Counted from the stretch's first letter, positions 8,656 to 17,570 are shown. The stretch: 64,000 bases of DNA from Pyxidicoccus caerfyrddinensis (GCF_010894405.1 NZ_JAAIYA010000014.1:1-64000), one strand, 5' to 3'. Made by a program: numbers and translations. Notes: generated from the letters alone by a model not told the origin.

Positions 8656-8959
8656 AAGGCCCCCGGAACGCCGGGAACCCTTCGTGGGCCTCACGGCGGC
8701 CCGGCCGGACGGCCCGATGTGAGGGAACCACCGCGAGCAATGGACCCGGGGACACCCTGTCCGGTGCACGAGCGCAGCGCGCCCACGCCCGGACCCGGGA
8801 GCCCGAGGACAGCCCCGTGGCACCTCTGGATTCCGTCAGTTCGCAGGGACGCCGCGGTGGCAGGGTGTCTGACAGCCCGCATGAATGCGACGGCCCTCGT
8901 CATCCAGTGCTCGGGTGAAGAGGGCCCATGCTGCCCGGGTTGCGGTGAGGCGGCCGTGC
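8656..8959. other. Intergenic stretch upstream of the tRNA
   Basis: 304 GC-rich bases. I see no convincing open reading frame and no AT-rich -10 element upstream of the minus-strand tRNA, so its promoter is not evident. Confidence 0.4.
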
Positions 8960-9964
8960 CTATTCGGGCGTGCCGGGCGGCTCGATGTCGGGCTCGAGCG
9001 GCGCCGGGGCCTTGGCGGCCTGCGGAGTCGGCGTCGCGAGGACGGACTGCACGGCCGGATAGGGCTCGAAGGCCTCGGAGGGTGCCGGGGGCTTGCAGGC
9101 CGTGGTGTCGTTCGACGCGCTCAGGAACGGGGTGCTGGTGTTCGCCTGGAACTGCCTCGCCGCCGAGGGCAGCGGGCACATGGGCAGAGGAGTGCCGGAC
9201 GTCGGCTTCGCCACCGTGGGCCCGCGCGACGTGGACCTGGAGTCGGAGTTGCGCCGGGACGCGGCGTCACCGCGCGACGAGGAGTCACCCCGCGACTTGG
9301 AGTCCCCCTGCGCGAGCGAGTCGCTCTGCGTGTTCGCCTTGCCCTCGCTGGTGGAGGTGGACGTGGCCGTGGCAATCGCGGAAGGCGCGGGCTTCTTCGC
9401 CGCCTCGCCCAGCACCTCCGTCAGGCGGTTGTTGCTGTCGTGCAGCTGGTCCAGCGCATGGCCCATCGTGGCGTCGTGCTGCGTGCGCGTGCGCTCCAGG
9501 CTGGAGTCGTGCTGCGTGCGCTCCTTGTCGAGGTTCGCCTGATACTCCGCGCGGTCCTTCTCGAGGCTGGCCTTCAGCGTGTCCCGCTCCCGCGAGACTT
9601 CGCTCAGGCGCTGCTCCAGCGCGCTCTTCTCCGTGTTCATCACCGACTCCGCGCGGGCCATGCAGGCGCCGAGCACCTTCTCCTCGGGCTCGCGCTCCGG
9701 CATCGGCTCGCCGCGGTTCCAGGCCACCATCGCCATGCTCTGCCAGCGGTAGTCCGCGTGCATGACGCACTCCTGCACCAGGCGCGTCAGCCGGTCCTCG
9801 GACCAGATGGGCGTCGGCCGTGCACAGGGGCCCACCTCTTCCTTGATCGTAGAGGGAAACGTGCGGACCTGACGGACCCAGCAACCGTTTCGCTGCTCCA
9901 GCTTCGATGCCGTACACCCCGCCAGCCCCAACGCGAGCACCACCACCGCCGCCACCCGTTTCAT
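8960..9964 (-). CDS. Coiled-coil lipoprotein, function unknown
   Basis: 334 residues from ATG 9964, preceded by GGAGGGG. MKRVAAVVVLALGLAGC is a type II signal with lipobox LAGC, so the protein should be lipid-anchored. Residues ~15-110 contain several cysteines and an acidic stretch; ~110-190 form a long charged coiled coil (EKSALEQRLSEVSRERDTLK and onwards, with near-repeats DKERTQHDSSLERTRTQHDAT). The following ~90 residues are a Ser/Asp/Arg low-complexity linker (DSKSRGDSSSRGDAASRRNS) and the C-terminus is Pro/Ala-rich. It could span part of the periplasm or tie envelope layers together. No known family recognised. Confidence 0.75.
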   Translation of the reverse strand: MKRVAAVVVLALGLAGCTASKLEQRNGCWVRQVRTFPSTIKEEVGPCARPTPIWSEDRLTRLVQECVMHADYRWQSMAMVAWNRGEPMPEREPEEKVLGACMARAESVMNTEKSALEQRLSEVSRERDTLKASLEKDRAEYQANLDKERTQHDSSLERTRTQHDATMGHALDQLHDSNNRLTEVLGEAAKKPAPSAIATATSTSTSEGKANTQSDSLAQGDSKSRGDSSSRGDAASRRNSDSRSTSRGPTVAKPTSGTPLPMCPLPSAARQFQANTSTPFLSASNDTTACKPPAPSEAFEPYPAVQSVLATPTPQAAKAPAPLEPDIEPPGTPE

Positions 9965-10298
9965 GTCACCCCTCCATCCCCAACGCCGGCCCGCGTTCGC
10001 TGCGGGCACGGTAGGGACGGTGCGATCCACCGCCCATTCAATGGAGTCACACGGCATGCATGGGATGTCCGGGGTCCAACGAACCAGGGCAGGCAGCCGA
10101 GCGTGAAGTGACCCATTGCGCGTGCGCTGGCCAACGCTCACACGGCGGAGCGGGTGGAGAGAAGACTCCTCACCAGGGCCGCGATTGCACACCCGAGGCC
10201 CGCGAAAGCGCTTCCCGAGTGGCGCGCTTCCAACAGTGGCGACCCGGCACGGTGGTGCGGTGTACCGGGCCACGGCTGTTGGGAACTTGTGGAGGACT
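9965..10298. other. Intergenic stretch
   Basis: 334 bases between the lipoprotein start and the end of the beta-lactamase gene. Apart from the lipoprotein ribosome binding site I see nothing identifiable. Confidence 0.4.
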
Positions 10299-11066
10299 TC
10301 AGCGCAGCAGGGCCTGCGTGTGCGTGAGCAGCTCGGGCCCGCCGGGCTGGCCGTGGCCGGGCACCACCACCCGCACGTCGGGGAAGTGCTGGCGCGTGCG
10401 CTCCAGGCTCGCGGGCCAGGCGGCTACGTCCGCGTCCGACAGGTTGCCCAGGTCCTTCGCGGCGCCGTCCTTCACGAAGCAGCCACCGAAGAGCACCCCG
10501 CTGTCGCGGTGCCACACCACGATGTTGTCCGGCGCGTGGCCCGCGCCGGGGAAGAACACCTCCACCGGGCCCAGGGACTGTGACGGGGACACGGTGTCCG
10601 GAGGCACGGGCATGCCGCGCTCCTTCGCGAGCTTCGCCGTCTCCTCCAGCCCGTACACGGGAATGCCCTGCGCCACGAGCGCGGGCACGCCGCCCGTCCG
10701 GTCCACGTGGAAGTGTGTCACCACGGCCGCGCGCACCGGGCGGTGCAGCGTGTCGCGGGCCCAGGTCATGAGCTGCTCGGCGTGCCGCGCGTTCCACCCC
10801 ATGTCCACGAGGAGCGCCTCACTGCCATCCTCGATGAGCAGCCCATTGGCGGGGTAGCGGTCGAAGTCCGCGCCCGCCAGTGTGGTGTGGAGCCACACGC
10901 CGGGCGCGAGCCGGCGCACGTGGATGTCTTCAGCCACCGTGTACTCAGACTGCATCGACGGCGTGGCGTCGGTGCCGCGCTCCGGCGTGGAGGCACATGC
11001 GACGCCGAGCAGGAGCACGGCGCAGAGGCGGAGTCGGAGTCGGAGGAGGGGGCGGGGCGGCGTCAT
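10299..11066 (-). CDS. Subclass B1 metallo-beta-lactamase
   Basis: 255 residues from ATG 11066. A hydrophobic export signal (ending LLGVACAS; a lipobox is possible but weak) precedes an alpha-beta/beta-alpha metallo-hydrolase domain. All six B1 zinc ligands are visible: H118, H120 and D122 in THFHVDRTGG, H177 in GAGHAPDNIVVW, C196 in FGGCFVKD and H238 in PGHGQPGG. The Cys ligand and HxHxD spacing separate it from subclasses B2 and B3 and from generic MBL-fold hydrolases. The expected reaction is zinc-dependent hydrolysis of beta-lactams in the periplasm. It is followed downstream by an unrelated lipoprotein gene and stands alone, with no mobile element nearby, so it looks like a resident chromosomal gene. 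Actual drug range is unknown. Confidence 0.88.
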   Translation of the reverse strand: MTPPRPLLRLRLRLCAVLLLGVACASTPERGTDATPSMQSEYTVAEDIHVRRLAPGVWLHTTLAGADFDRYPANGLLIEDGSEALLVDMGWNARHAEQLMTWARDTLHRPVRAAVVTHFHVDRTGGVPALVAQGIPVYGLEETAKLAKERGMPVPPDTVSPSQSLGPVEVFFPGAGHAPDNIVVWHRDSGVLFGGCFVKDGAAKDLGNLSDADVAAWPASLERTRQHFPDVRVVVPGHGQPGGPELLTHTQALLR

Positions 11067-11248
11067 GGTGAACCTCTGCGGGTGTGGTCCTGCGCCCGCG
11101 TTTCGGGGAGGACGCGCCCGGATGCAAACCATATGCGCGGTGGCGTGCGGAGGTTCATGTAGCGACGGTGGGCTTCGTCTCGTGCATCCCACTCCCGTGG
11201 CGCCCCCCTGCGGCCGCTCGGTGTCATGGCGGGAGAGGGACGCGATGA

Positions 11249-11276
11249 CGGGAGCGGACCGTGAGGCCCGCTCCCG
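11249..11276 (-). terminator. Hairpin terminator after the DUF4139 pair
   Basis: CGGGAGCGG (11249-11257) and CCGCTCCCG (11268-11276) form a perfect nine-base-pair stem with a ten-base loop, 12 bases beyond the minus-strand stop at 11289. No long T tract follows. Confidence 0.55.
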
Positions 11277-11288
11277 AAGCGCGAGCGC

Positions 11289-12854
11289 CTACAGCCCCCC
11301 GGTGTCGTAGTCAGAGGGCGCGTCCACGTGGAAGACGAGGTCCACGGTGCGCTGCTCCCCCGGGGCCAGCGCCACCTTCCACGTGGCGATGCCGTCCTCC
11401 GCCGCGAGCGTGTAGCCAGCCGTGGACTCCGGCTCCAGCTCCACCTTCACGTCGTCCAGCTCGGACACGGGGATGTGCTCGGCCAGCTCCACCTTCTCGG
11501 GGCGCGCGCGGAGGTTGGCGAGCTGGAAGCGGTAGACGTAGCGGAAGCGCTGCTTCCCACCGAAGAGCCCCTTCGGCCGCTGCACTTCCTCCACCACGGT
11601 GCGCTTCACGCGCAGGCCCTCTTCCAGTCCGAAGGTGAGCTCGAAGGGAGCGCCCTTCGCCACGCGCTCCAGCTGTTGGTGACCCAGGAAGCCCGTGTCG
11701 CGGAAGATGCTGACCGGGCCACCCAGCAGCGGGAAGGGCGTGCCATTGGACAGCCGCGCCACGCGGAAGACCACCGGGTGGAGCTTGGGCGCCGTGCGCC
11801 AGGAGAAGTCCGCCTTGAGCCGGTGGCGGCCCAGGCGCACCCGCACCGCGCTGCCGTCCCCGGGCACCCGCGTCGCCTCCTGCGCCTCCCACTGCACGGA
11901 GAGGCCCTGCGACACGACGCGCAGTCCCTCTCCCCCGGCCTCCCGCTCACCGGGGCCGGCCTCGGCGTGCCGCTGCTGCTCGTCGCGCCGCACCAGCACC
12001 TTGCGCTCCTTCGGCCGCTTCCAGGCGGAGACGTACAGCGGCGTCACCTCGGGCGGCGTGGCGTCCTGGCGCGGCAGCGCGGTGGAGAGGAAGAGCTTCG
12101 CGCCCGCCCAGTCCTCGCCCGTCGCCTGGCGCACGGTGGCCAGCGACGTCAGCTCGACGACTCCCGCGGCCTCTTCCGCGCGAGCCTCGTAGAGCGGCGT
12201 CCAGGACGTGCCGCCCACCAGGTACGTCAGCTCCACGGAGACCTGCGTGCCCTCGGGACACGACAGGCGCACCTCCACGCGCTGCTCGCTGCGCTCGGCG
12301 AGCGTCTTCAGGCGCGACAGCTCCGACTCCACCTCGGCCAGCTTCTGCTTGAGCACGCGCTGCTTCTCCGCGACGTCTCGCGCCTCCTTCACGCCGCGCA
12401 GCCGCACCGCCATCGCCGAGTCGAAGGCCGCGGCCCACGCGCGCGGGTCCGGCTTCGGCCCCGTGAGCTCGTGCGTGACGCGGTCCACGGCCACGTCGGT
12501 GAAGCCCTTGGACAGCCGGGCCAGGTCCCCCGCTCGCGCGGCGGCGGCCTCCAGCACCGCCTGCTCGCGGTCCAGCTCGAGGCCTCGGGCCTCCCACTTC
12601 TGGCGCTCGGGCTCCAGCGAGGCTTCGAGCGTCACGGTGTCGGCGGTGAGGCCCTCCAGGGTGGCGCCGGCGGCGCGGGCGCGGAAGCTCTCGCGCGAGG
12701 CCGCCTGGGGCAGGTGGTCGAAGACGGCGGTGGTGGCGCCAGTGCACGCCACTGTCTGTGCGCGAGTCACCTGCGCGCGGTCCGGGTAGATGACGACGGA
12801 GGACACCTGGGACGTGTTCACGAGCGCCAGGAGGGTCAGGGGCAGCAGGGTCAT
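11289..12854 (-). CDS. DUF4139 / MuiA-like (mucoidy-inhibitor-type) protein
   Basis: 521 residues. An N-terminal export signal leads into a DUF4140-like segment (VSSVVIYPDRAQVTRAQTVACTG, then LPQAASRESFRARAAGATLEGL), a central helical coiled-coil stretch (~90-190) and a DUF4139 domain starting around VRLSCPEGTQVSVELTYLVGGTSWTPLYEARAEE and running to the C-terminus, including ISVSELDDVKVELEPES-type strands and a final EQRTVDLVFHVDAP. Proteins of this class (MuiA relatives) are beta-rich envelope proteins of poorly known role. The gene starts only ten bases after the stop of the upstream larger paralogue, so both form an operon. No catalytic residues are evident. Confidence 0.85.
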   Translation of the reverse strand: MTLLPLTLLALVNTSQVSSVVIYPDRAQVTRAQTVACTGATTAVFDHLPQAASRESFRARAAGATLEGLTADTVTLEASLEPERQKWEARGLELDREQAVLEAAAARAGDLARLSKGFTDVAVDRVTHELTGPKPDPRAWAAAFDSAMAVRLRGVKEARDVAEKQRVLKQKLAEVESELSRLKTLAERSEQRVEVRLSCPEGTQVSVELTYLVGGTSWTPLYEARAEEAAGVVELTSLATVRQATGEDWAGAKLFLSTALPRQDATPPEVTPLYVSAWKRPKERKVLVRRDEQQRHAEAGPGEREAGGEGLRVVSQGLSVQWEAQEATRVPGDGSAVRVRLGRHRLKADFSWRTAPKLHPVVFRVARLSNGTPFPLLGGPVSIFRDTGFLGHQQLERVAKGAPFELTFGLEEGLRVKRTVVEEVQRPKGLFGGKQRFRYVYRFQLANLRARPEKVELAEHIPVSELDDVKVELEPESTAGYTLAAEDGIATWKVALAPGEQRTVDLVFHVDAPSDYDTGGL

Positions 12855-12864
12855 TGGAGGTTCC

Positions 12865-15054
12865 TCACGGGCTCTGGTTGAGGCGCCAGTGCTGCGGGCG
12901 GCGCAGGGTGTATTCGAAGGACACGGTGCTCTTGCTGGAGGGCGGCACCACCAGGTCCCACTGCAGCTCGCCCTTCTGCTCGTCCTGGCGGGCGGCGGGC
13001 GAGGTGCGCACCAGCTTCACCTCCACCTTGCCGTCCTGGCTGAGAGGCCATTGGTCCACCACGCGCACCTGTATGGGGAACGGATAGGGATTGGGCACCT
13101 CCAGCGTGACTTCGTAGGTGTTGAGGTCGTCCTTGGAGATGAAGCCCTCCCTGGCCTGCACCAGACGCACGTTGCGCGCGGTGCGCACGGCGGGGTCCAC
13201 GCCGAGCGGCAGGGTGAAGGCCTCGCCGGGGACGACGAGCTTCAGCGCCGCGGTGCCGGCCGGGTCGGCCCCGACGAAGAGGGTGGCGTCACCGCCCGGC
13301 AGCACGGTGCGTGACGGGCTCTTGAGCTGGGCGACGAGGAAGGCGTCCTCCGCGAGGGCGGGGAAGACGTGGCGTTCCACCTGCACGGGCCAGGACTCGA
13401 TGAGGAGGGGGACGACGCGCTCGCCCTGACAGCTGCGCACCGTCTCCGGACGTGGCGCGGTGAAGGCCAGGTCGTAGCCGCCGGCGAGCGAGGCGGGCAG
13501 GTCCTCCGACAGTTGCGGAGGCTGCCAGCCGGGCGGCGGCGCGAGGCCCACGTAGGAGTCCACGACGGGCTCGGGCCGGTAGGTGCTCGGGGAGGGCGGA
13601 CCGCCGAGAGAGAAGCCCACCCCCGTGTTGGTGCTCCCCACGTCGACGGTGGGAGGAGCGCCCATGATTTCGACGACCTCGCCCAGGCTCTCCGGGAGCA
13701 GCTCCACATTCACCCGAAGGGTGTTTTCGCCCCGGAGTTGGATGTCGGATCGGGCGTAGGGCCGGTACTGCTCCTTCTCGAACCGGAGGGTGTAGACGCC
13801 GGGGGGCAGGAAGGGGATGCGGTAGTTGCCCTGCGCGTCCGTCACCACGGTCTCCTCTCCCCCGAGGCTGACGGCGGTCGCGGTCACGACGAGGTCGGGG
13901 ACGGGCCTCCGGTCCTGGGCGTCGATGACGGTGCCCAGGAGGGTGCCACCGCGTGTGCCGGGGAAGAGGCGGCGCGCGCTCCGGGAGGGCTGTGGCGCCG
14001 ACGCCTGGGAGGGACCGGAGGACTGCACCGTGGCGGAGGAGGACGGCCCGGAGGACACCGTCTCCGGGGCCTCGGAGGGAAAGGGCCTGCCCGCGCGCGT
14101 CAGCAGCTGCTGGCGCAGTGAGCGCACCAGGTCCGGCTCTGGTGTGCTCGGGGGCAGGGGCGGAGGTGCGCTGGCGCGCTCTTCCTGCCTTCGTGGCTCG
14201 GGGATGAAGCGCTCGAGGGTGCCGAGCTTCCACGTGGCGAACCGGGGCAGCGACGTGGCGGTGGAGGGCAGGGCGGTGCTGAGCGTAAGCTTCGCGCCCT
14301 CCCAGTTCTCGCCCGTGTCCTGGCTGACGCGGCCGGAGAAGGCCACCTGCACGCGCTGCTTCTCCGGCTGGAGCTGGAGCTCGTAGCGCGGGTACCAGCG
14401 GACGCGCTCGGGGACGAGATACGAGAGCTGCACCTTCGTGAGCCCCGTGCCGGAGAGGGTGACGGCCACCTCGATGCCTGGCTTCCGCGGCCACGTGCCG
14501 AGCTGGCCCGCCTCTTCGAGCCGCTTCTCGCGCAGGTCCTTGAGCGCGAGGGCACGGTCCTCCAGCTCGAGCATGCGCGCCTCCAGCTTCGCGGCGGTGT
14601 CGACGAGGAAGCCGGCGGAGGCGCTCCACGTCGTGGCCGGGGAGGGCGGCCGCTCGCCGGTGGCGGGGTTCATGGCGTACTGGTTGACCTCCGGCTGCAC
14701 CCGGCGGAGCGCTTCGAGCTGGAGGCCCACGGCGGCGCGCTCGGCCTCGGCGCGGGCGAGGTCGTCATCCAGTCCGTCCAGCGTGGCGAGCAGCTTGCGC
14801 GCCTCCTGCTGGGGGAATGGCGGGGCGCTGGCGGGGCGCACGTCCACCGAGGAGACCTCGGCGCCCTGGGCCTCGACGCGGATGGAGTCGGGGTCCACGA
14901 AGTCCGGCAGCCGGGGCAGCTCCACCCGCTGGGTGCCCGAGACGGTGAGGGTGGCGGTCCGCACCACGCGGGCCCGGTCGCTGTACACGGTGACGGCGCT
15001 GATGGGCGCCTCGGTGGTGGCGTGGAGAAGGCTCGCGAGTCCGAGGAGGAGCAT
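12865..15054 (-). CDS. DUF4139-family protein with inserted carboxypeptidase-regulatory-like and plug-like segments
   Basis: 729 residues, about 200 longer than its downstream paralogue. It begins with a signal and DUF4140-like strands (ISAVTVYSDRARVVRTATLTV), a helical region (~85-185), and the first DUF4139 strands (VTLSGTGLTKVQLSYLVPERVRWYPRYE). At about residues 365-455 there is an inserted Ig-like carboxypeptidase-regulatory domain (GTVIDAQDRRPVPDLVVTAT, VVTDAQGNYRIPFLPPGVYT) followed by EIMGAPPTVDVGSTNTGVGF, the linker that in Oar-like TonB-dependent receptors joins this domain to the plug. DUF4139 then resumes to the C-terminus. A Ser/Pro-rich linker flanks the insert. This looks like domain shuffling from an outer-membrane receptor. 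Confidence 0.82.
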   Translation of the reverse strand: MLLLGLASLLHATTEAPISAVTVYSDRARVVRTATLTVSGTQRVELPRLPDFVDPDSIRVEAQGAEVSSVDVRPASAPPFPQQEARKLLATLDGLDDDLARAEAERAAVGLQLEALRRVQPEVNQYAMNPATGERPPSPATTWSASAGFLVDTAAKLEARMLELEDRALALKDLREKRLEEAGQLGTWPRKPGIEVAVTLSGTGLTKVQLSYLVPERVRWYPRYELQLQPEKQRVQVAFSGRVSQDTGENWEGAKLTLSTALPSTATSLPRFATWKLGTLERFIPEPRRQEERASAPPPLPPSTPEPDLVRSLRQQLLTRAGRPFPSEAPETVSSGPSSSATVQSSGPSQASAPQPSRSARRLFPGTRGGTLLGTVIDAQDRRPVPDLVVTATAVSLGGEETVVTDAQGNYRIPFLPPGVYTLRFEKEQYRPYARSDIQLRGENTLRVNVELLPESLGEVVEIMGAPPTVDVGSTNTGVGFSLGGPPSPSTYRPEPVVDSYVGLAPPPGWQPPQLSEDLPASLAGGYDLAFTAPRPETVRSCQGERVVPLLIESWPVQVERHVFPALAEDAFLVAQLKSPSRTVLPGGDATLFVGADPAGTAALKLVVPGEAFTLPLGVDPAVRTARNVRLVQAREGFISKDDLNTYEVTLEVPNPYPFPIQVRVVDQWPLSQDGKVEVKLVRTSPAARQDEQKGELQWDLVVPPSSKSTVSFEYTLRRPQHWRLNQSP

Positions 15055-15458
15055 GGCGCCAAGCTATCCAGCGGGGCGCGGGCGCATCTTCACGGAGTCA
15101 TCATGATGCGAGCACGAAAGGCTCATTCCTTGGAGGCGCGACGCTCGATGTCTGACTTTGGAGGGCCGGTACTGGCGAGGGATTGCCCCGGAGGTCCAGG
15201 CTTCTGTCAGCCCAGGAGCGTTTCTCCTCCACTTTCGGGCGTTGCCAGGATTCCAAGCCTTGCACAGGATGCATGTCCACAGCCGGGTGGCTTGTCCGCT
15301 TCCTCTGAGCGTGTTACCTGCGAGGTCATCTGGAGCGGAAGTGGAAGGCAAGACCTCGAAGGTTGAGTCCTGGATTGCTGGTCTTGACGGTCGTTCTGAG
15401 CTGATTGAGAGTTCCTGGTCTGCGGTTCGGTAAAGGCTGTGTTGCAGGGGGGAAACAC
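15055..15458. other. 404-base intergenic region between divergent units
   Basis: Lies between the DUF4139 gene (minus) and the small Cys-rich gene (plus). It is visibly less GC-rich than its neighbours, which fits a regulatory region. Besides the candidate promoter listed separately I see no gene. Confidence 0.4.
15384..15412 (+). promoter_or_regulatory. Candidate promoter for the Cys-rich peptide gene
   Basis: TTGACG at 15384-15389 is separated by 17 bases from GAGAGT at 15407-15412, 47 bases before the ATG at 15459. The -35 is close to consensus, the -10 is poor. Confidence 0.3.
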
Positions 15459-15623
15459 ATGGCGACGCTCAAGACTCAACTGCGCCGTTGGGTGGTGATT
15501 GTCGGGACGGCGGCCGCGCTGGGCGCGGGCACTGCATACGCGCAGATACGTGAAGCGATGTGCTGCTATCCCTGCACGTGCATGCCGAATGGCAGCATGG
15601 GCTATTGCTGTGGGCCCTGCTAA
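15459..15623 (+). CDS. Small secreted Cys-rich peptide
   Basis: 54 residues from ATG 15459, with a GGGGGG ribosome site eight or so bases upstream. MATLKTQLRRWVVIVGTAAA... is a signal peptide ending at AYA-Q (about residue 28). The remaining mature peptide is only ~26 residues with seven cysteines (CCYPCTC, GYCCGPC), i.e. more than one residue in four. Such a peptide may be heavily disulfide-bonded, bind metal, or be modified. It is followed 23 bases later by a Cys-rich protein gene on the same strand, so the pair probably share a transcript. No family recognised. Confidence 0.65.
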   Translation: MATLKTQLRRWVVIVGTAAALGAGTAYAQIREAMCCYPCTCMPNGSMGYCCGPC

Positions 15624-15646
15624 CGCCGCTGTTCCGAGCGCGCGTC

Positions 15647-16831
15647 ATGCCTCTGGCCATCCGACTCCTCCGAGCCTCCGCCGCGCCGATGGTCTTCGTC
15701 GCGGTCACCGCGCTTTCGTGGTTCCTCGTCACCGCCTGGTTCGGTTCGCATGAGCCCGAGGTCTGTCCCCCTGGCGCTACGGTGGAGTCACCACCCCCGG
15801 AGACGCCGCCTGCCACCGTCTCCAGGGTGGGCTACCAGTCCGCCGTGAGCGGCTCCGGCTTCACGCAGTCCCACGTCAGCACGGACGTGCGCTTCGCCTC
15901 CTCGCGGACGGAGGGTGTGCGGACTTCTTCCAGTTCCCTCCTCGACGAGCGTGAGGGCGCGTCCGAGGAGCTCGCCACGCTGTTGGATGGGCGCAAGGGG
16001 CCGCGCCCCGCCCACTTGATGGATTGCTCCCGCGACGGAGGCACCTTCCGCTGTGGCGCGTGCACGACGGACAGTGACTGTCCCGCCGGTCAGGGATGCA
16101 TCATCAATTATGGCAAGGGCTCCTTCGAGTGCGCCGCAAGCGAGTGCGAGGATGATTCAGGTTGCTTCCCCGGCTCCGTCTGCCGTGTCGCCGCGGGAGG
16201 AGCTCCGGGACCGGTGATTCGCCGGTGTCTGCTGGCGGGAGTCCGCCTCGCGGGGGAGTCCTGCAGCCGGTGGCCCGCGACGCGCGAGGAGGCATGCGAG
16301 GAGGGGCTGCTGTGCATCAACCATCGCTGCGGAGCGCCCTGCGTACCGGGGGAGCCGGGGTCGTGCCCGGAAGGGTCCATCTGTGAGGAGGCGCCCAGTG
16401 GCGCGGCCTGCGTTTCGGATTGCCGCGAGCAGGGGTGCCCCACGGGCAAGCAATGCGCGGCGCTCAACGGTGGCGTCCACCAGTGCCTGGACCTCATCGT
16501 GGACGAGTGCTCCGACGAGAAGCCCTGTGCGCAGGGGGAGAACTGCATCGTCCGGGGACGCATCGGACGCGCGGGTCGGTTCTGCGCGGCCGCCTGTGAT
16601 TCGTGGAAGACGGACAGCTGCTCCGGGAATCAGGTGTGCGGGATGGGCGGGCCCACGGGGAGCGCGTGTTATGCGAAGTGCGACCCGCAGGACCTGAGCA
16701 CCTGTCCCCAGGGCTGGCTCTGCACGACGGTGACGGAGGACCTCCAGTCGTGGGGATGCCTGCCGGACTTCCTGAGCAGCGTTCCCGCGCCTCCGCGTCC
16801 TCGTCCCTCCGCAAGGCCCACGGCTCCGTGA
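15647..16831 (+). CDS. Membrane-anchored Cys-rich repeat protein (Dickkopf-like Cys spacing)
   Basis: 394 residues from ATG 15647. One N-terminal hydrophobic segment (MVFVAVTALSWFLVTAWFGS, ~15-34) acts as signal anchor, followed by a ~90-residue Pro/Ser-rich linker. From ~125 onward there are seven or so Cys-rich units of the kind CTTDSDCPAGQGCIINYGKG, CEDDSGCFPGSVCRVA, CPEGSICEEAPSGAACVSDC, CSDEKPCAQGENCIV and CPQGWLCTTV. The spacing resembles EGF- or Dickkopf-N-like modules common in secreted myxobacterial proteins. The gene follows the small Cys-rich peptide by 23 bases. An extracellular binding or matrix role is plausible, not shown. Confidence 0.75.
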   Translation: MPLAIRLLRASAAPMVFVAVTALSWFLVTAWFGSHEPEVCPPGATVESPPPETPPATVSRVGYQSAVSGSGFTQSHVSTDVRFASSRTEGVRTSSSSLLDEREGASEELATLLDGRKGPRPAHLMDCSRDGGTFRCGACTTDSDCPAGQGCIINYGKGSFECAASECEDDSGCFPGSVCRVAAGGAPGPVIRRCLLAGVRLAGESCSRWPATREEACEEGLLCINHRCGAPCVPGEPGSCPEGSICEEAPSGAACVSDCREQGCPTGKQCAALNGGVHQCLDLIVDECSDEKPCAQGENCIVRGRIGRAGRFCAAACDSWKTDSCSGNQVCGMGGPTGSACYAKCDPQDLSTCPQGWLCTTVTEDLQSWGCLPDFLSSVPAPPRPRPSARPTAP

Positions 16832-16852
16832 AGTGAGCGTGGACGGGGCCGG

Positions 16853-17503
16853 CTACCGCCGCTCCACGTCCCACCAGCCGAACCACATCGTCCGTTGCTC
16901 CGTGAGGTGGACCCAGCCGGGCGCATGCACATACGCACGGGGCAGCAGGCCCGCGTCCGTCACCGCTCGCGCGGTCTCCTCGAACGAGTACAGGTGCAGC
17001 GCCACGGAGGGGCCCGCTGTCTGGACCTCGCGCGTGGACGCCTCGTGTCCCTCGAGCCCGGGCCGCCGCTCCAGCACGGTGAAGAGCAGCCGCCCTCCCG
17101 GCTCCAGCGCCGCGGAGAGATGGCCGAGCACGCGCGGCAGGTCTTCACAGAAGTCCAGGCAGCCGATGGCCAGCGCGACGTGGAAGCGGCCCCACTCCGC
17201 GGGGAAGGGCTGGTGGTAGCTGTGCAGGTGCCACGCGCCTTGCGGCCGCGCACGCCGCGCCAGCTCCAGCATCTCCTGTGACAGGTCCGTGCCCACCACG
17301 TCCACGGAGGCGTCCAGTCCCCGCGTGTGCAGCCCCGGCCCGCACCCCACGTCGAGCACTCGGCACCCGGGCTTCACCGCGTCCGCGAGGAAGCGCTCCA
17401 CCCGGTCCTCGTAGCGGTGCAGCACGGGGAAGAGCGCCTCGTAGGCCGGGGCAATCTCCCCGTACACCTGACGCACTCCGTCTTCCTGCGTGTCCCGGGA
17501 CAT
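16853..17503 (-). CDS. Class I SAM-dependent methyltransferase
   Basis: 216 residues from ATG 17503 (twelve in-frame codons upstream look non-coding). A Rossmann methyltransferase fold is clear: motif I VLDVGCGPGLHTRGLD, motif II VVGTDLSQEMLELARR, and post-motif strands VALAIGCLDFCEDLP and ALEPGGRLLFTVLERRP. The start YGEIAPAYEALFP resembles UbiE/small-molecule methyltransferases. The substrate cannot be deduced; the neighbouring genes give no pathway. It ends 21 bases from the convergent Cys-rich protein gene. Confidence 0.85.
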   Translation of the reverse strand: MSRDTQEDGVRQVYGEIAPAYEALFPVLHRYEDRVERFLADAVKPGCRVLDVGCGPGLHTRGLDASVDVVGTDLSQEMLELARRARPQGAWHLHSYHQPFPAEWGRFHVALAIGCLDFCEDLPRVLGHLSAALEPGGRLLFTVLERRPGLEGHEASTREVQTAGPSVALHLYSFEETARAVTDAGLLPRAYVHAPGWVHLTEQRTMWFGWWDVERR

Positions 17504-17570
17504 GGTGGCCGCAAGCCTACGCAGGACGAGGACCCGCATGGAGAAGAACCCACGCGAGCCCCCCGACGGC

